64,000 nt of DNA from positions 1,178,001-1,242,000 of the forward strand of contig NZ_JAJEJT010000004.1 of the NCBI RefSeq assembly GCF_021390645.1. Reading direction: 5' to 3'. Positions within the stretch are counted from its first letter, which is position 1; the number at the start of each line of letters is the position of its first letter. Source of the DNA: Paraburkholderia flagellata. Its GTDB lineage: Bacteria > Pseudomonadota > Gammaproteobacteria > Burkholderiales > Burkholderiaceae. The translations under genes and the position numbers were made by a program. The notes under the pieces were generated by a model. The model was not told where the DNA came from. It did not search any database and worked only from the letters and a program-made list of their open reading frames with translations. Shown here one piece after another: positions 46,300 through 55,935 of this stretch.

Positions 46300-48144
46300 T
46301 CAGTCGCCTGCTCCGCCACGCACGTCGAACTCGACCTTCCAGCGCTCGTTCGTGCCGCTCGGCATGGCTTCGAGCTCCAGCGTGCCCGCTTCCGTCACGC
46401 GCGCGTGCAGCTTCACGGGCACGACTTCGCCGGGCGTGCGGCCTTCGGTCGGCAGCGTGGCCTGGATTTCCTCCAGTTCCTGCAATTCTTCGGGCGACCA
46501 GTAGTCGAGCATCGTGCCGACCTGATCCTGACGCCGCACCGATGAGCCGAAGAAACGGAAGTGCACCGGCTCACCCACCACGAGGCCGAACTCCTGCGGC
46601 GGCAACGCCGCCTCCGTGCCCTCTTCCATGCCGAAAGGCGCGACGCAGAGCGCCGAGACCGGCGGCTCGAGGCCCGGCACCGCCGGCATCGCCGATTCGA
46701 CCGCCACGTAGTACGCGCGCGCCGTGCCGCCGCGAATACGCACGCCCTTGCCGCGCTTCACGTAGCCGTAATAGGCTGCGCCGCGCGCCACCGCGAGATC
46801 GAGATCCGCGCCGCCGAGCAGACGTGCGGGCGCAGCGCCTTCTGCCGCGAGCCAGCCGTTGAGGATGTCGAGCACGCGTTGCGAGAGCAGCGGCGACTTG
46901 AACACGCCGCCGTTGAAGAGGACCGCCGTGGGATGCAGGAAGGTCGCGCCTGCGGGCGGCGCGCCAAAGCCTTCGAGTTCCGCGAGCGCCTGCACCTGGC
47001 GGCCGAGGAAGGCCGCGAGATGGCGCGTGACGCCCGCGTCCTGCGCATACGGCAGGCCAAGCTGCGTGAGACCCACGCGCGTGCGCACGGCGGGGCGCGC
47101 GGCGGCGTCCACCTGCGGGAAGAAGCCTTCGAGGATGATCTGCGTGAGTTCGGCACGCGTGAGCTCCGTGCGGATCGACCCGCCGATGAGCTTCGAGCCG
47201 CGGCTCGGCACGACGATCGGCACCGTATCGACGGACGCGTCGCTCAGCAGCGCTTCCTTCGCCGATCGGCACGCGTAGGTCAGCGCGCGCAGCTGCCACG
47301 GGTCGGCTTGCGTGCCCGCAGCCGCGAGCTTGCGCGCGACCACATGGGCGAGCGCGAGGTCCATGTTGTCGCCGCCGAGCAGAATGTGCTCGCCCACGGC
47401 TACGCGGTGCAGTTCGAGATTGCCTTCGCGCTCGATCACGGCGATGAGCGAAAGGTCGGTCGTGCCGCCGCCCACGTCCACCACGAGGATGATGTCGCCG
47501 ACCTTCACTTCCTTGCGCCACGCACCGCCGCTCTTCTGGATCCAGCTATAGAGCGCCGCCTGCGGCTCTTCGAGCAGCGTCATGTTGGCGTAGCCGGCCG
47601 CCTGCGCGGCTTCGGCCGTCAGTTCGCGCGCGGCGGGGTCGAACGAGGCCGGAATCGTGACAGTGATTTCCTGCTCGCCGAACGGCGCCTCGGGGTGCGC
47701 GTGGTCCCACGCCTCGCGCAGGTGCGTGAGATAGCGCACCGAGCTTTCGAGCGGCGAAACGCGCGTGACTTCGGGCGGCGCGTCGTTGGGCAGAATGGCC
47801 GCGCGGCGATCCACGCCGGGGTGGCACAACCAGCTCTTCGCGCTCGACACGAGGCGGATCGGCGTGCCCGCGCCGCGGCTGCGCGCAAGCTCGCCCACGG
47901 CGTACTCGCGTGTGGTGGTCCACGGCAGCGTGAGGTCGCCGGGCGTCAGCTCGCCCGCATGCGGCAAATAGAGAAACGAAGGCAGCAGATCGGGCGATTC
48001 CAGCGTGCCCGGCGCCGTGAGCTGGGTCACGTTCAGCACGCCCTGCTGGGTCTTTTCGCCATCGCTGGCGGTGAGGTCGACGTAGGACAGCGCGCAATGC
48101 GTCGTGCCGAGGTCGACGCCAATCGAATATCGCGGATCGCTCAC
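46300..48144 (-). CDS. Second Hsp70-like ATPase
   Basis: A 614-residue Hsp70-family ATPase with GVDLGTTHCALSYVDL at the N-terminus, VVDVGGGTTDLSLIAV near 220 and LFNGGVFKSPLL near 405. The C-terminal quarter is beta-rich (VHFRFFGSSVRRQDQVG ...) and differs from DnaK. GTG start overlapping the DUF2760 stop (GTGA). Middle gene of the operon; the two ATPases share the same fold but only modest sequence similarity, suggesting a working pair rather than a recent duplication. Confidence 0.88.
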   Translation of the reverse strand: MSDPRYSIGVDLGTTHCALSYVDLTASDGEKTQQGVLNVTQLTAPGTLESPDLLPSFLYLPHAGELTPGDLTLPWTTTREYAVGELARSRGAGTPIRLVSSAKSWLCHPGVDRRAAILPNDAPPEVTRVSPLESSVRYLTHLREAWDHAHPEAPFGEQEITVTIPASFDPAARELTAEAAQAAGYANMTLLEEPQAALYSWIQKSGGAWRKEVKVGDIILVVDVGGGTTDLSLIAVIEREGNLELHRVAVGEHILLGGDNMDLALAHVVARKLAAAGTQADPWQLRALTYACRSAKEALLSDASVDTVPIVVPSRGSKLIGGSIRTELTRAELTQIILEGFFPQVDAAARPAVRTRVGLTQLGLPYAQDAGVTRHLAAFLGRQVQALAELEGFGAPPAGATFLHPTAVLFNGGVFKSPLLSQRVLDILNGWLAAEGAAPARLLGGADLDLAVARGAAYYGYVKRGKGVRIRGGTARAYYVAVESAMPAVPGLEPPVSALCVAPFGMEEGTEAALPPQEFGLVVGEPVHFRFFGSSVRRQDQVGTMLDYWSPEELQELEEIQATLPTEGRTPGEVVPVKLHARVTEAGTLELEAMPSGTNERWKVEFDVRGGAGD

Positions 48145-48731
48145 AGCTCCACCTCCGCCGGCGCGATGATGCGCGCGTCGTGCGTCTTGACGAGTTGCGG
48201 CAGCTTGACTTCCTCGACGCGCCAGCCGCGATGCGTGAGGCTGCCGCTGAACGGCGCCTCGCCGACCACGTTGCCGGTGAGGCGCACGGCGGCGGCGTCG
48301 AAGCCCGCCGGCAGCGTCACGCGCGAGCCTTCGGACTCGCTGCGCACCGGGCGGATGGCGAAGTGGTCGCGCAGCGTGGCGCGGCAGCCTTCGTGGACGA
48401 TGCGGGCGGCGGCGCCGATATCCGCATCGGCGTAACCGGCAATGTCTTCCTCGACGAAATCGACGAAGCGCGCGTTGCGCTGGAGCAGGCCTAGCAGTTG
48501 CAGCGCGGCGTCGGGCGTGGCTTCCTTGATGACGGTCGGCGCGGGGGCCGGCGCGGGCGCCGGCTTCGCGACCGGAGCCGCGGCGGGCGCAGGCGCGGCG
48601 GCCGCCGGGGCAAACCCGCCTTCACGTAGACGGCGCACGTTGGCGGCAAGCTCGCCGTCGCCGAGGATCGCGAAGAACGACCCCAGCGCGACCGAAAGGC
48701 GGCCGAAGAAAGACAGATTCTGTTCGGGCAT
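48141..48731 (-). CDS. DUF2760 protein of the twin-Hsp70 locus
   Basis: A 196-residue protein: N-terminal helix LSFFGRLSVALGSFFAILG, a Pro/Ala-rich linker (about 42-72), then a compact DUF2760 domain (LLGLLQRNARFVDFVEEDI ... GWRVEEVKLPQLVKTHDARIIAPAEVEL). The first gene of the operon, coupled to the Hsp70 downstream. The family occurs almost only beside such Hsp70 pairs, so it is probably their partner or cofactor. The N-terminal helix may be a membrane-attachment segment. Confidence 0.86.
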   Translation of the reverse strand: MPEQNLSFFGRLSVALGSFFAILGDGELAANVRRLREGGFAPAAAAPAPAAAPVAKPAPAPAPAPTVIKEATPDAALQLLGLLQRNARFVDFVEEDIAGYADADIGAAARIVHEGCRATLRDHFAIRPVRSESEGSRVTLPAGFDAAAVRLTGNVVGEAPFSGSLTHRGWRVEEVKLPQLVKTHDARIIAPAEVEL

Positions 48732-49146
48732 GTAGACGACTCCAATATCGCTTGAGGGCTCGCAGACAAGGCGAGCCGACCTGCCGGGCTCGCAACGAGG
48801 CCCGATCGATGCCTGGAAGGAGGCGGCCGGCAGGGGAAAGTCGAGCCCGGCGCGGGCTCAAAACCCGTATTTTGCCTTGTCGCGGGCGCAAGCCGGTCAA
48901 AATGCGGATTTGGCGGGGGAATGGCGTGCCCGGCGCGGGGCGCGCAGCTTTGATGGTGCGGGGACGCAGAACGGTGCGGCGGGCCAGGCGCGCAGGCGGC
49001 GCGGCTCAATCCCGGCGATCAGGGGTTGAGCGTTGCCGCCCTCAAATGGCGCGCCAGCGCTGAGAAATGGGGCGCGACTACTAATGACGTGCGCGCACGC
49101 CAAGGTAAGCGCCACCACCATGCTTCGCTTGAAAGCCCCGGGGCGC
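48732..49146. other. Upstream region of the twin-Hsp70 operon
   Basis: About 415 bases, very GC-rich, holding the operon promoter. I looked for a sigma-32 (heat-shock) promoter on the minus strand and found no convincing match. No gene recognised. Confidence 0.5.
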
Positions 49147-49656
49147 TCAGGGAAAGATCGGCGTCGTCGCTTCCGCGCCTTCCACATCGGCGCGCGGCAC
49201 ATGCTGGGCGATGCTCTCCTCGATCTCCGCTTCGCGCGAGCCCGGCACGTCGGCCATGACCAGCAACTGGCCGTCGTCGATTGGACCGCTGAAGCGCGTA
49301 AGCCGGGTGTTCGGTTCGTCCACGCCGATCATGCCGGCCGCCCACGCACCGAATATCGCACCGGCCAGGGTCAGCGCGACGACCACCCCGCCCGTGATAT
49401 CGAAGTCCGCGGGAGGAAACATCAGCGCCACGAGACCGACGATTGCGCCGGTCGCAGCGCCGAACATCACGCCGCGCTCCAGCGCATGCACGACATCGCT
49501 GCGTTGCAGCAGCGAGGCCTCGGGCAAGCGTTCGAGCCCCACGCTGTGATTGGCGAGCACGTGGATATGACGCCACGTGATGCGCGCGCGCAGCAGATCG
49601 TCGACGATCGCCTGCGCCGTGGTGGTGTCGGGAGCGAGGAAATAGAGGCGTCTCAC
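49147..49656 (-). CDS. Membrane-associated DUF1269-like protein
   Basis: A 169-residue protein with an N-terminal soluble part (MRRLYFLAPDTTTAQAIVDDL, a ferredoxin-like fold), two central hydrophobic helices with glycines (GAATGAIVGLVALMF, VVALTLAGAIFGAWAAGMIG) and an acidic tail. GTG start at 49656 with AAGGAGG six bases upstream, better than an ATG at 49677. The DUF1269/TIGR-type membrane-protein group is often stress-linked. Role unknown. Confidence 0.78.
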   Translation of the reverse strand: MRRLYFLAPDTTTAQAIVDDLLRARITWRHIHVLANHSVGLERLPEASLLQRSDVVHALERGVMFGAATGAIVGLVALMFPPADFDITGGVVVALTLAGAIFGAWAAGMIGVDEPNTRLTRFSGPIDDGQLLVMADVPGSREAEIEESIAQHVPRADVEGAEATTPIFP

Positions 49657-49807
49657 GATGGCCCTCCTTCGGTTCATGCGGCTACGCGCTTGCGACCTGC
49701 TCGCTGCCACATGACTACGATGCGATTCCGATCATCCTACGCCTGAGTTTCTGTCAGCGCGACAGCCTCACGCGGGGTTGCATTGGGTTTGCGGCCGACG
49801 TGGCGAA

Positions 49808-49846
49808 GGCGCGCAAGGCGGCGCATACAGCGCCGCCTTGCGCGCG
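49808..49846. terminator. 17-bp perfect hairpin downstream of kup
   Basis: GGCGCGCAAGGCGGCGC (49808-49824), loop ATACA, perfect inverted copy to 49846. About 40 bases beyond the kup stop, as for an intrinsic terminator, but without a T-run. Confidence 0.6.
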
Positions 49847-49885
49847 CCGAAAACGGTCAAGCGCGACGCACGCGCCGGGACGCCG

Positions 49886-51811
49886 CTAGATCTCGACGCG
49901 CGCGCCGACCTCGATCACGCGATTGCACGGCAGCTTGAAGAACGCCGCGATATTCCCGACGTTGTGCAGCATCACCGCGAAAAGACGCTCACGCCAGATC
50001 GCCATGCCATGGCCGCGTGTCGGCACCACCACGGCGCGACTCAGGAACCACGACGTTTCATCGAGATCGAACGTCAACTCCGCGGACTTGTAAGCGGCGA
50101 GTGTGGATGGCAAGTCCACCTCGTCCTTGAATCCATAATTGACGATAACGTAGTAGCAGCCCGGGCAGAGCAGTTCGACCTTCACGCGTTCGCTTTCGGC
50201 CACCCACGGCACGTCTTTCGTCACTACGCTCAGGAATACTACGCGTTCGTGCAGCACCCGGTTGTGCCGCAGATTGTTGACGAGCGCATGCGGCACGGCG
50301 TTGGCGTTCGGCGTGAGGAAGATCGCGGTGCCGCCCACGCGCACGGGATTGCTCTCGAGCAGCGTCGCGAGATAGGGCTTGAGAGGCTTCTTGCCGGCGC
50401 GCACGCGCGCCTCGGCAGCCATCATTTCCCAACCCTTTCCCCAGGTCGCCATCACCGTGAACATCAGTGCGCCGATCACGAGCGGGAACCAGCCGCCGTC
50501 CACGATCTTGAGCAGGTTGGCCGAGAAGAACATGGCGTCGATCACGAAGAAGAACGCCGTGGCGAACAGACATAGGAACCAGTTGTAATGCCACGCGTAA
50601 CGCACGACGAAGAACGTGAGGAACGTCGTGATGAGCATCGTGCCGGTCACGGCGATGCCGTAAGCAGAACCGAGCGCCGTGGACGACCGGAATCCCACCA
50701 CCGCCGCCACCACGGCGACGAGCAGGATCCAGTTGATGCCGGGAACGTAGATCTGCCCGATCTCGCGCTCCGACGTGTGCACGATGTTCATGCGCGGCAG
50801 GAAGGAGAGCTGCATGGCCTGCATCGCCATCGAATAGGTCCCCGAAATAACGGCCTGCGAGGCAATGACGGTGGCGACGGTCGCAAGCACGATCATCGGC
50901 ACGATGGACCATTGCGGGAAGAGCCGGTAGAACGGGCTTTGCACCGCGCCGGGGTTCGAGAGCAGCAGCGCGCCCTGCCCGAGATAATTGAGCGCGAGCG
51001 CGGGAAACACGATGCCGAACCACGTGAGGCGAATCGGCTGCTTGCCGAAGTGGCCCATGTCGGCATAGAGCGCCTCGGCGCCCGTGAGCGAGAGCACGAC
51101 CGCGCCCAGCGCGACAAAGGCGAGCCAGTGGTGATGCAGGCAGAACGCAATGCCCTCGCGCGGATCGAGCGCAAACAGCACAGCCGGTGCGGAGGCAATG
51201 TTGGCGACGCCCGCCGCGCCGATCACGACGAACCAGAGCACCATCACCGGCCCGAACACGGCGCCGATGCCTCCCGTGCCATGCTTTTGCGTGAGGAACA
51301 GCACGATGATCGCCGCAAGCGTCACCGGAATCACATAGGTCTTGAGCGCGGGCTCGGCCACCTCGAGCCCTTCCACGGCGCTCAGCACCGAGATGGCCGG
51401 CGTAATGACGCTGTCGCCGAAGAAAAGCGCCGCGCCCATCACGCCGATCACAAGCAGCGTGTTACGCAGATGCGGACGCGACGCGACCGAGGAAGCCGCG
51501 AGCGCGAGCAGCGCCATGATGCCGCCCTCGCCGTGATTGTTCGCGCGCAGGATGAGCGCGACGTACTTGAGCGAGACGACGATCATGAGCGACCAGAAGA
51601 TCAGCGAGACAATGCCTACGATATTGAAAGCATTGACCGCGAGGCCGTTGGCTGGATCGAACACCGTGGCGAGCGTGTAGAGCGGGCTCGTGCCGATGTC
51701 GCCGTAGACCACGCCGAGGGCGGCCAGGGCGAGCGCGGGAAGCGCCGGGCGATGCGGGCCGGAGTCGCCGAGGCGCTCGTGCGCGTGCGCCGCGGATGCG
51801 GATTGTCCCAT
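49886..51811 (-). CDS. kup: Low-affinity K+ uptake protein Kup
   Basis: A 641-residue K+:H+ symporter with about 12 membrane helices and a C-terminal cytoplasmic tail. N-terminal signature LGVVYGDIGTSPLYT, then VWFVVIGAAG-type helices; this is the KUP/HAK family. Constitutive potassium entry at low pH or osmotic load. Stands alone; divergent from the nucleoside-permease gene. Confidence 0.96.
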   Translation of the reverse strand: MGQSASAAHAHERLGDSGPHRPALPALALAALGVVYGDIGTSPLYTLATVFDPANGLAVNAFNIVGIVSLIFWSLMIVVSLKYVALILRANNHGEGGIMALLALAASSVASRPHLRNTLLVIGVMGAALFFGDSVITPAISVLSAVEGLEVAEPALKTYVIPVTLAAIIVLFLTQKHGTGGIGAVFGPVMVLWFVVIGAAGVANIASAPAVLFALDPREGIAFCLHHHWLAFVALGAVVLSLTGAEALYADMGHFGKQPIRLTWFGIVFPALALNYLGQGALLLSNPGAVQSPFYRLFPQWSIVPMIVLATVATVIASQAVISGTYSMAMQAMQLSFLPRMNIVHTSEREIGQIYVPGINWILLVAVVAAVVGFRSSTALGSAYGIAVTGTMLITTFLTFFVVRYAWHYNWFLCLFATAFFFVIDAMFFSANLLKIVDGGWFPLVIGALMFTVMATWGKGWEMMAAEARVRAGKKPLKPYLATLLESNPVRVGGTAIFLTPNANAVPHALVNNLRHNRVLHERVVFLSVVTKDVPWVAESERVKVELLCPGCYYVIVNYGFKDEVDLPSTLAAYKSAELTFDLDETSWFLSRAVVVPTRGHGMAIWRERLFAVMLHNVGNIAAFFKLPCNRVIEVGARVEI

Positions 51812-52086
51812 GTCTCCCTCCTCGTGACTGCCGCATGCGGGCCGGGGGGCCGAGCGGCCTTGTCGCTGGCCTTGTCACTTTGTATTGGCGACGCTGCCCC
51901 TGTTGGGCGCGCTAGTCGAAGTATAGGAATTTCGGGCGAAAATGCGCTTCGCGTGGCACGCACCGGGCACCGCGCCGCGCGTGCCGCCGCGCTTTCGCAA
52001 AACTGTCATAGTCGAGCGTATTTTCCTGACCATTCGCCCGATCGGTCGTGCCGCCCGGTACGCGTACAACGAAAAGGACTTGCACA

Positions 52087-53193
52087 ATGCGAACCCGCTT
52101 CACGTCCCTCTGCGCCGCGCTGTCGCTCGCTGCCTGCGCGTCGCAGTCCCCTTCCACACAACAAGATGCCGGAACGCTTTCTGCGCAACGCGCGGCCTTC
52201 GCGCAGGCCGGCGCCACCGCGCACGGCCGTGCCGTGAAAGTCATGATCGTGACGATGTTCGCGCCCGAAGCGAAGACATGGCTCGATCGTCTCGGTCCCT
52301 GGGAGTCCGTGACGATTGCCGGCCTCTCGCCCGACTACCCCAACGTGCAATGCAATGCCGACGACGTATGCGTGATGACGACCGGCATGGGCCACGCGAA
52401 CGCCGCCGCCTCGACCATGGCCCTCGCCTTCGCGCCTCAGTTCGACCTGCGCAAGACTTACTTCCTCATCGCGGGCATTGCGGGTGTGAACCCCGAGCAC
52501 GGCACGATCGGCTCGGCGGCCTGGTCCGACTGGCTCGTCGATTTCGGCCTGCAGTGGGAGATCGACGGCGACGGCCGCCCGCGCGGCTGGCGCACCGGGT
52601 ATTTGGGCATCAATACGAAAAGTCCCGTCGAAAAGCCAGCGCTCGACTACCGCACCGAAGTGTTCCGCCTGAACCCGAGGCTTACCGAAGCCGCCTGGGC
52701 GATCTCGCACGACGTGACGCTCGCCGACAACGCGCACGCCCAGGCCGCGCGCGCGAAATATGCTTACGCTCCCGCTAACCGGCCGCCCACGGTGATCCGT
52801 TGCGATTCGGTCGCCGATGACACCTGGTGGTCAGGCAAGGCGCTCGGCGCCAGGGCAAGCGAGTTCACGCGCCAGTTGACCGGCGGACAAGGCGTGTACT
52901 GCATGACTCAGCAGGAGGACAACGCCACGTTCGAAGCACTGAGCCGTGCGGCGCGTGCGCAACGCGTGGACCTCGATCGCGTGGCCGTGCTGCGCGCGGG
53001 CTCGGACTTCGATCGTCCATATGCGGGCGAATCGAATGCGGCCAATCTGCTGAACTATGCAAGCCAGGGCGGCTTCGCACCCGCGTTGGAAAACCTCTAT
53101 CGCGCGGGTCATCCGCTCGTGCAGACCATCGTCGCGCATTGGAGCGAATGGCAGGATGGCGTTCCTTCGAGCCTCGCTTCATCGCCCCGTTAG
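52087..53193 (+). CDS. Purine nucleoside permease-like lipoprotein
   Basis: A 368-residue exported protein: lipobox SLAAC in the signal peptide, then the NUP family body (VMIVTMFAPEAKTWLDRLG, TTGMGHANAAASTMAL, AGIAGVNPEHGTIGSAAW, VLRAGSDFDRPY). Bacterial and fungal members are described as purine nucleoside permeases and are related to nucleoside phosphorylases, so it may bind or cleave nucleosides in the periplasm. AAGGA precedes the ATG. Confidence 0.87.
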   Translation: MRTRFTSLCAALSLAACASQSPSTQQDAGTLSAQRAAFAQAGATAHGRAVKVMIVTMFAPEAKTWLDRLGPWESVTIAGLSPDYPNVQCNADDVCVMTTGMGHANAAASTMALAFAPQFDLRKTYFLIAGIAGVNPEHGTIGSAAWSDWLVDFGLQWEIDGDGRPRGWRTGYLGINTKSPVEKPALDYRTEVFRLNPRLTEAAWAISHDVTLADNAHAQAARAKYAYAPANRPPTVIRCDSVADDTWWSGKALGARASEFTRQLTGGQGVYCMTQQEDNATFEALSRAARAQRVDLDRVAVLRAGSDFDRPYAGESNAANLLNYASQGGFAPALENLYRAGHPLVQTIVAHWSEWQDGVPSSLASSPR

Positions 53194-53481
53194 CAGCGCC
53201 GCGCCCTGTCCCCGCTTTGTGCGCATTGCATCGAAGCATCCTTGTGAGGAATACAGACGATCGATGCATTCCGCTACCCGGTATGCATCGTCAATTCGCA
53301 AAGCAATTACAGCGCACGACCGTTCATACGCATTGCGCATGGGTATGCGGGATTTCCGCTACTGAAATCCTCCTTTGACCGGATAGCTTTATCGCGGCAT
53401 CTATGCCAGATTAGGTCTCACTCATTTCGAGCGCAGCGCAGGGGTCGCGAAGCGATGCGCCATGATTCCACGGGGGACAGC

Positions 53482-53574
53482 ATGTACGTTTACTTCTCTC
53501 CCCTTCGTGCCGCCACGCCCATCATGTTCGCGAGTGTGCCCGCGTGTCGCCATTCGCGAGCGAGTGCGTCATGA
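53482..53574 (+). CDS. 30-codon ORF coupled to the flavoprotein gene
   Basis: GGGGG precedes the ATG by five bases; the frame reads MYVYFSPLRAATPIMFASVP and ends ...ASAS with TGA overlapping the next ATG (ATGA). It is too short for a domain. Possible leader peptide for translational coupling, or a small peptide modified by the downstream enzyme. Seen directly; role inferred. Confidence 0.35.
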   Translation: MYVYFSPLRAATPIMFASVPACRHSRASAS

Positions 53575-54875
53575 ATGCCGCCAGCATCGTCGTGCTCGGC
53601 GCGGGGCCAGCGGGCGCGGCCGTTGCGCGCGCGCTCGCAGGCCTCGGCTACCACGTGCAGGTAGTGAGCGACTGGCGCCGATTCGACGCTGCCGAAGCGC
53701 TATCGGTGCGCGTAATCGAAGCACTGCGCCGCGCGGGCCTGCATCGCGCAGCCAGTTGCGGCGAGGGACCCTGCGTGCGCACCACACTCTGGAACGGCGC
53801 GCTGCGAACGCTCGACGCCGAATTTCTCGTTGACAGGCGCGTGTTCGATGCAGCTTTGCGCGAGGACCTGCGCGGTGCGAACGTGGATGTGGTCGAGGCG
53901 AATGTGCGCTCGCTGCAGTCCACTTCCGCGGGTCACGACCTCATGATCGAAACCGCAGACGGACCGCTCACGTTGCGCGCGGACTTTCTTGTCGAAGCGC
54001 GTGGCCGCCTCGCACCGCTATTGCGCGACGCCACGCGCGGCCCGCAAACCGTAAGCCTGCTCAACGTCTGGAAGGGCCGCGCGGGCCCGGCGGCCACTGC
54101 GGTGGAAAGCCTGCCGGCCGGCTGGGCATGGATGGCGCGGCTAGGCGACGGCCGCTGCTACTGGCAATTGACGCTGGACGTCACGAATCCTGAACTGCCG
54201 CAGCGCGATGAACTGCTCGCGTTCTGCGAGCGCATGCGGCACTCGCCGCTTGCCAGCGACTTCTTCGCAGGCGACGCCGCGAACGACGCGCGCCTCTATG
54301 CACGCAGCAGTACCGCCACGCTGTGCGGCCGTACCGGCGGCTACAACTGGCTGCGCGTGGGCGACGCCGCCATGGCCGTCGATCCGCTCGCGGGCAATGG
54401 CGTGTTCCAGTCGCTCACCTCCGCGTTGCAGGCGCCCGCGGTGATCCACACGCTACTCGAGCGGCCCGAGCGCGCGCCGCTCGCGCTGCGCTTTCACCAG
54501 CAGCGCATCGAACAGTTGTTCATGCGCTTCGCGCGCACCGGGCGCGATGTATATGCGCTCGAACAGCGCTGGACCACGCAGCCCTTCTGGCAAACGCGCG
54601 GCGTGTGGCCCGACGACCGGCCGGCTCACGTGAGCGCCGATTTCAACGAGTTGAACGTGGGACGTGCGCCCGTAATCGATGGCGGCATGATTGCCGAAGC
54701 GGACGTGGTTGCGAGCCCGGACCAGCCGCTCGGCATCTGGCATTTGTGCGACGCTGCGCTCGCGCCTGTGGTCGAAGCGCTGCGGCGTGAGCCTGCCGAG
54801 CAGGTGCTCAAGTCGCTCGATGCGGATCAGGCGCGGATGATCCGGCACTGGCTTGCCATGCAGGACTATCCTTAG
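53571..54875 (+). CDS. FAD-dependent monooxygenase (LodB/QhpG/halogenase-like)
   Basis: A 434-residue flavoprotein with N-terminal FAD motif VVLGAGPAGAAVARAL, a GD motif WLRVGDAAMAVDPLAGNGVFQSL and a long C-terminal region. The shape recalls the tryptophan-halogenase-like hydroxylases LodB and QhpG, which modify a Tyr/Trp residue of a partner protein. No LodA- or amine-dehydrogenase-type partner gene is present. The start at 53571 follows the 30-codon ORF with overlap. The assignment to this subgroup is tentative; it could be a general aromatic hydroxylase. Confidence 0.7.
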   Translation: MNAASIVVLGAGPAGAAVARALAGLGYHVQVVSDWRRFDAAEALSVRVIEALRRAGLHRAASCGEGPCVRTTLWNGALRTLDAEFLVDRRVFDAALREDLRGANVDVVEANVRSLQSTSAGHDLMIETADGPLTLRADFLVEARGRLAPLLRDATRGPQTVSLLNVWKGRAGPAATAVESLPAGWAWMARLGDGRCYWQLTLDVTNPELPQRDELLAFCERMRHSPLASDFFAGDAANDARLYARSSTATLCGRTGGYNWLRVGDAAMAVDPLAGNGVFQSLTSALQAPAVIHTLLERPERAPLALRFHQQRIEQLFMRFARTGRDVYALEQRWTTQPFWQTRGVWPDDRPAHVSADFNELNVGRAPVIDGGMIAEADVVASPDQPLGIWHLCDAALAPVVEALRREPAEQVLKSLDADQARMIRHWLAMQDYP

Positions 54876-54925
54876 CCGCGACGACTGCGCAATCTACATC
54901 GCACTACTGATCACTGGCGATCACC

Positions 54926-55811
54926 TCACGCACGCTCCTGCGCGGCCATGTCAAGCAGCGCCCGCGTCCCCGCCGACCGGTCGTACGCACGCGTGGCGAT
55001 CACCACTTCGCTATACCCATTTGCCATTGCGAGCGGCTTGAACACCGCGCCTTCCAGACCAAAGCGCGCGAGCGTGCGCGGCACGATGCCAACGCCGAGC
55101 CCCGCCGCCGCGAAGCTCATCACGCCCACGGAATCCGTCGTACGCAAGACGCTCGCCGGCTCGAACCCGGCCTCCAGACACAGTTCCGTCACGCGATGCC
55201 CGAGCCCGACACCGGGCGGATCATCCACGACGATCAAGCGCTCTTCCGCCATGTCGCGCAACGTAATGCGGCGACGGCCAGCGCAGCGATGATCCGCCGA
55301 GAGGACGACGTCGAGCGGCGTGCGCGAAAACGGCGTGATGCGAATCGAGGCCGGCTGGGGCCCGGGCGGCGAGCGCAGAAACGCCACGTCGATGCGCTCA
55401 TCGGCGAGCGCGTTCATCTGCGCCTGCACGGAGATCGCGCGCAACTCCAGTTCGACGTCGGGCCGTGCCTGCGAAAAGCGCCTGAGCAGCGCGGGCAGCT
55501 CCGGCTCGAGCGCGACGGAACTCGCATAGGCGATGCACAGCTTGCCCAGTTCGCCGCGGCTCGCCCGGCGCCCGGCCAGCACCGCCGTTTCGGCCTGCGT
55601 GAGCGCCGCGCGCGCATGCTCCAGAAACACCGCGCCCGCGCCAGTCAGCTCGATGCCCCGCCTCACGCGCTGAAACGAAGCCAAGCTGTGTTTCGAGCGA
55701 CTTCATCTGCTGCGTGACGGCCGGCTGGGCGATGCCCAGGCGCTCGGCGGTGCGCCCGAAATGCAGTTCCTCGGCCGCGATAACGAACGTTCGAAAGTAG
55801 CGGAAGTCCAT
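54926..55811 (-). pseudogene. LysR-type regulator, frameshifted
   Basis: The N-terminal HTH ([20 protein letters not shown] ... [16 protein letters not shown]) and the effector domain ([20 protein letters not shown] ... to DMAAQERA) are in different frames. The shift lies near 55676-55680, where the usual short bridge before FQR is missing a few bases (consistent with a 5-base loss or 1-base gain). Everything else is intact, so it may be a recent mutation or a sequencing error. Divergent from ubiD-ubiX, hence presumably their regulator. If real, the operon would be unregulated or silent. Confidence 0.8.
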
Positions 55812-55935
55812 GGCTGCGCATTTAACAAATAAGATTATCTTATCAAAATCGTCGGTTTCGATTTATTGATTCAATAGGCTCGAAGCGGTCAAATAGGGCT
55901 CATCCAGCCTTTGGCTTCACCCACACGGCACGACC

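Noticed and set aside
44486..46504. 672-codon open frame opposite the long Hsp70 gene
   Set aside because: Arg/Gln/Ala-rich antisense product without motif.
48732..48900. Heat-shock (sigma-32) promoter before the Hsp70 operon
   Set aside because: No CTTGAAA-N(13-15)-CCCCATNT-like match on the minus strand.
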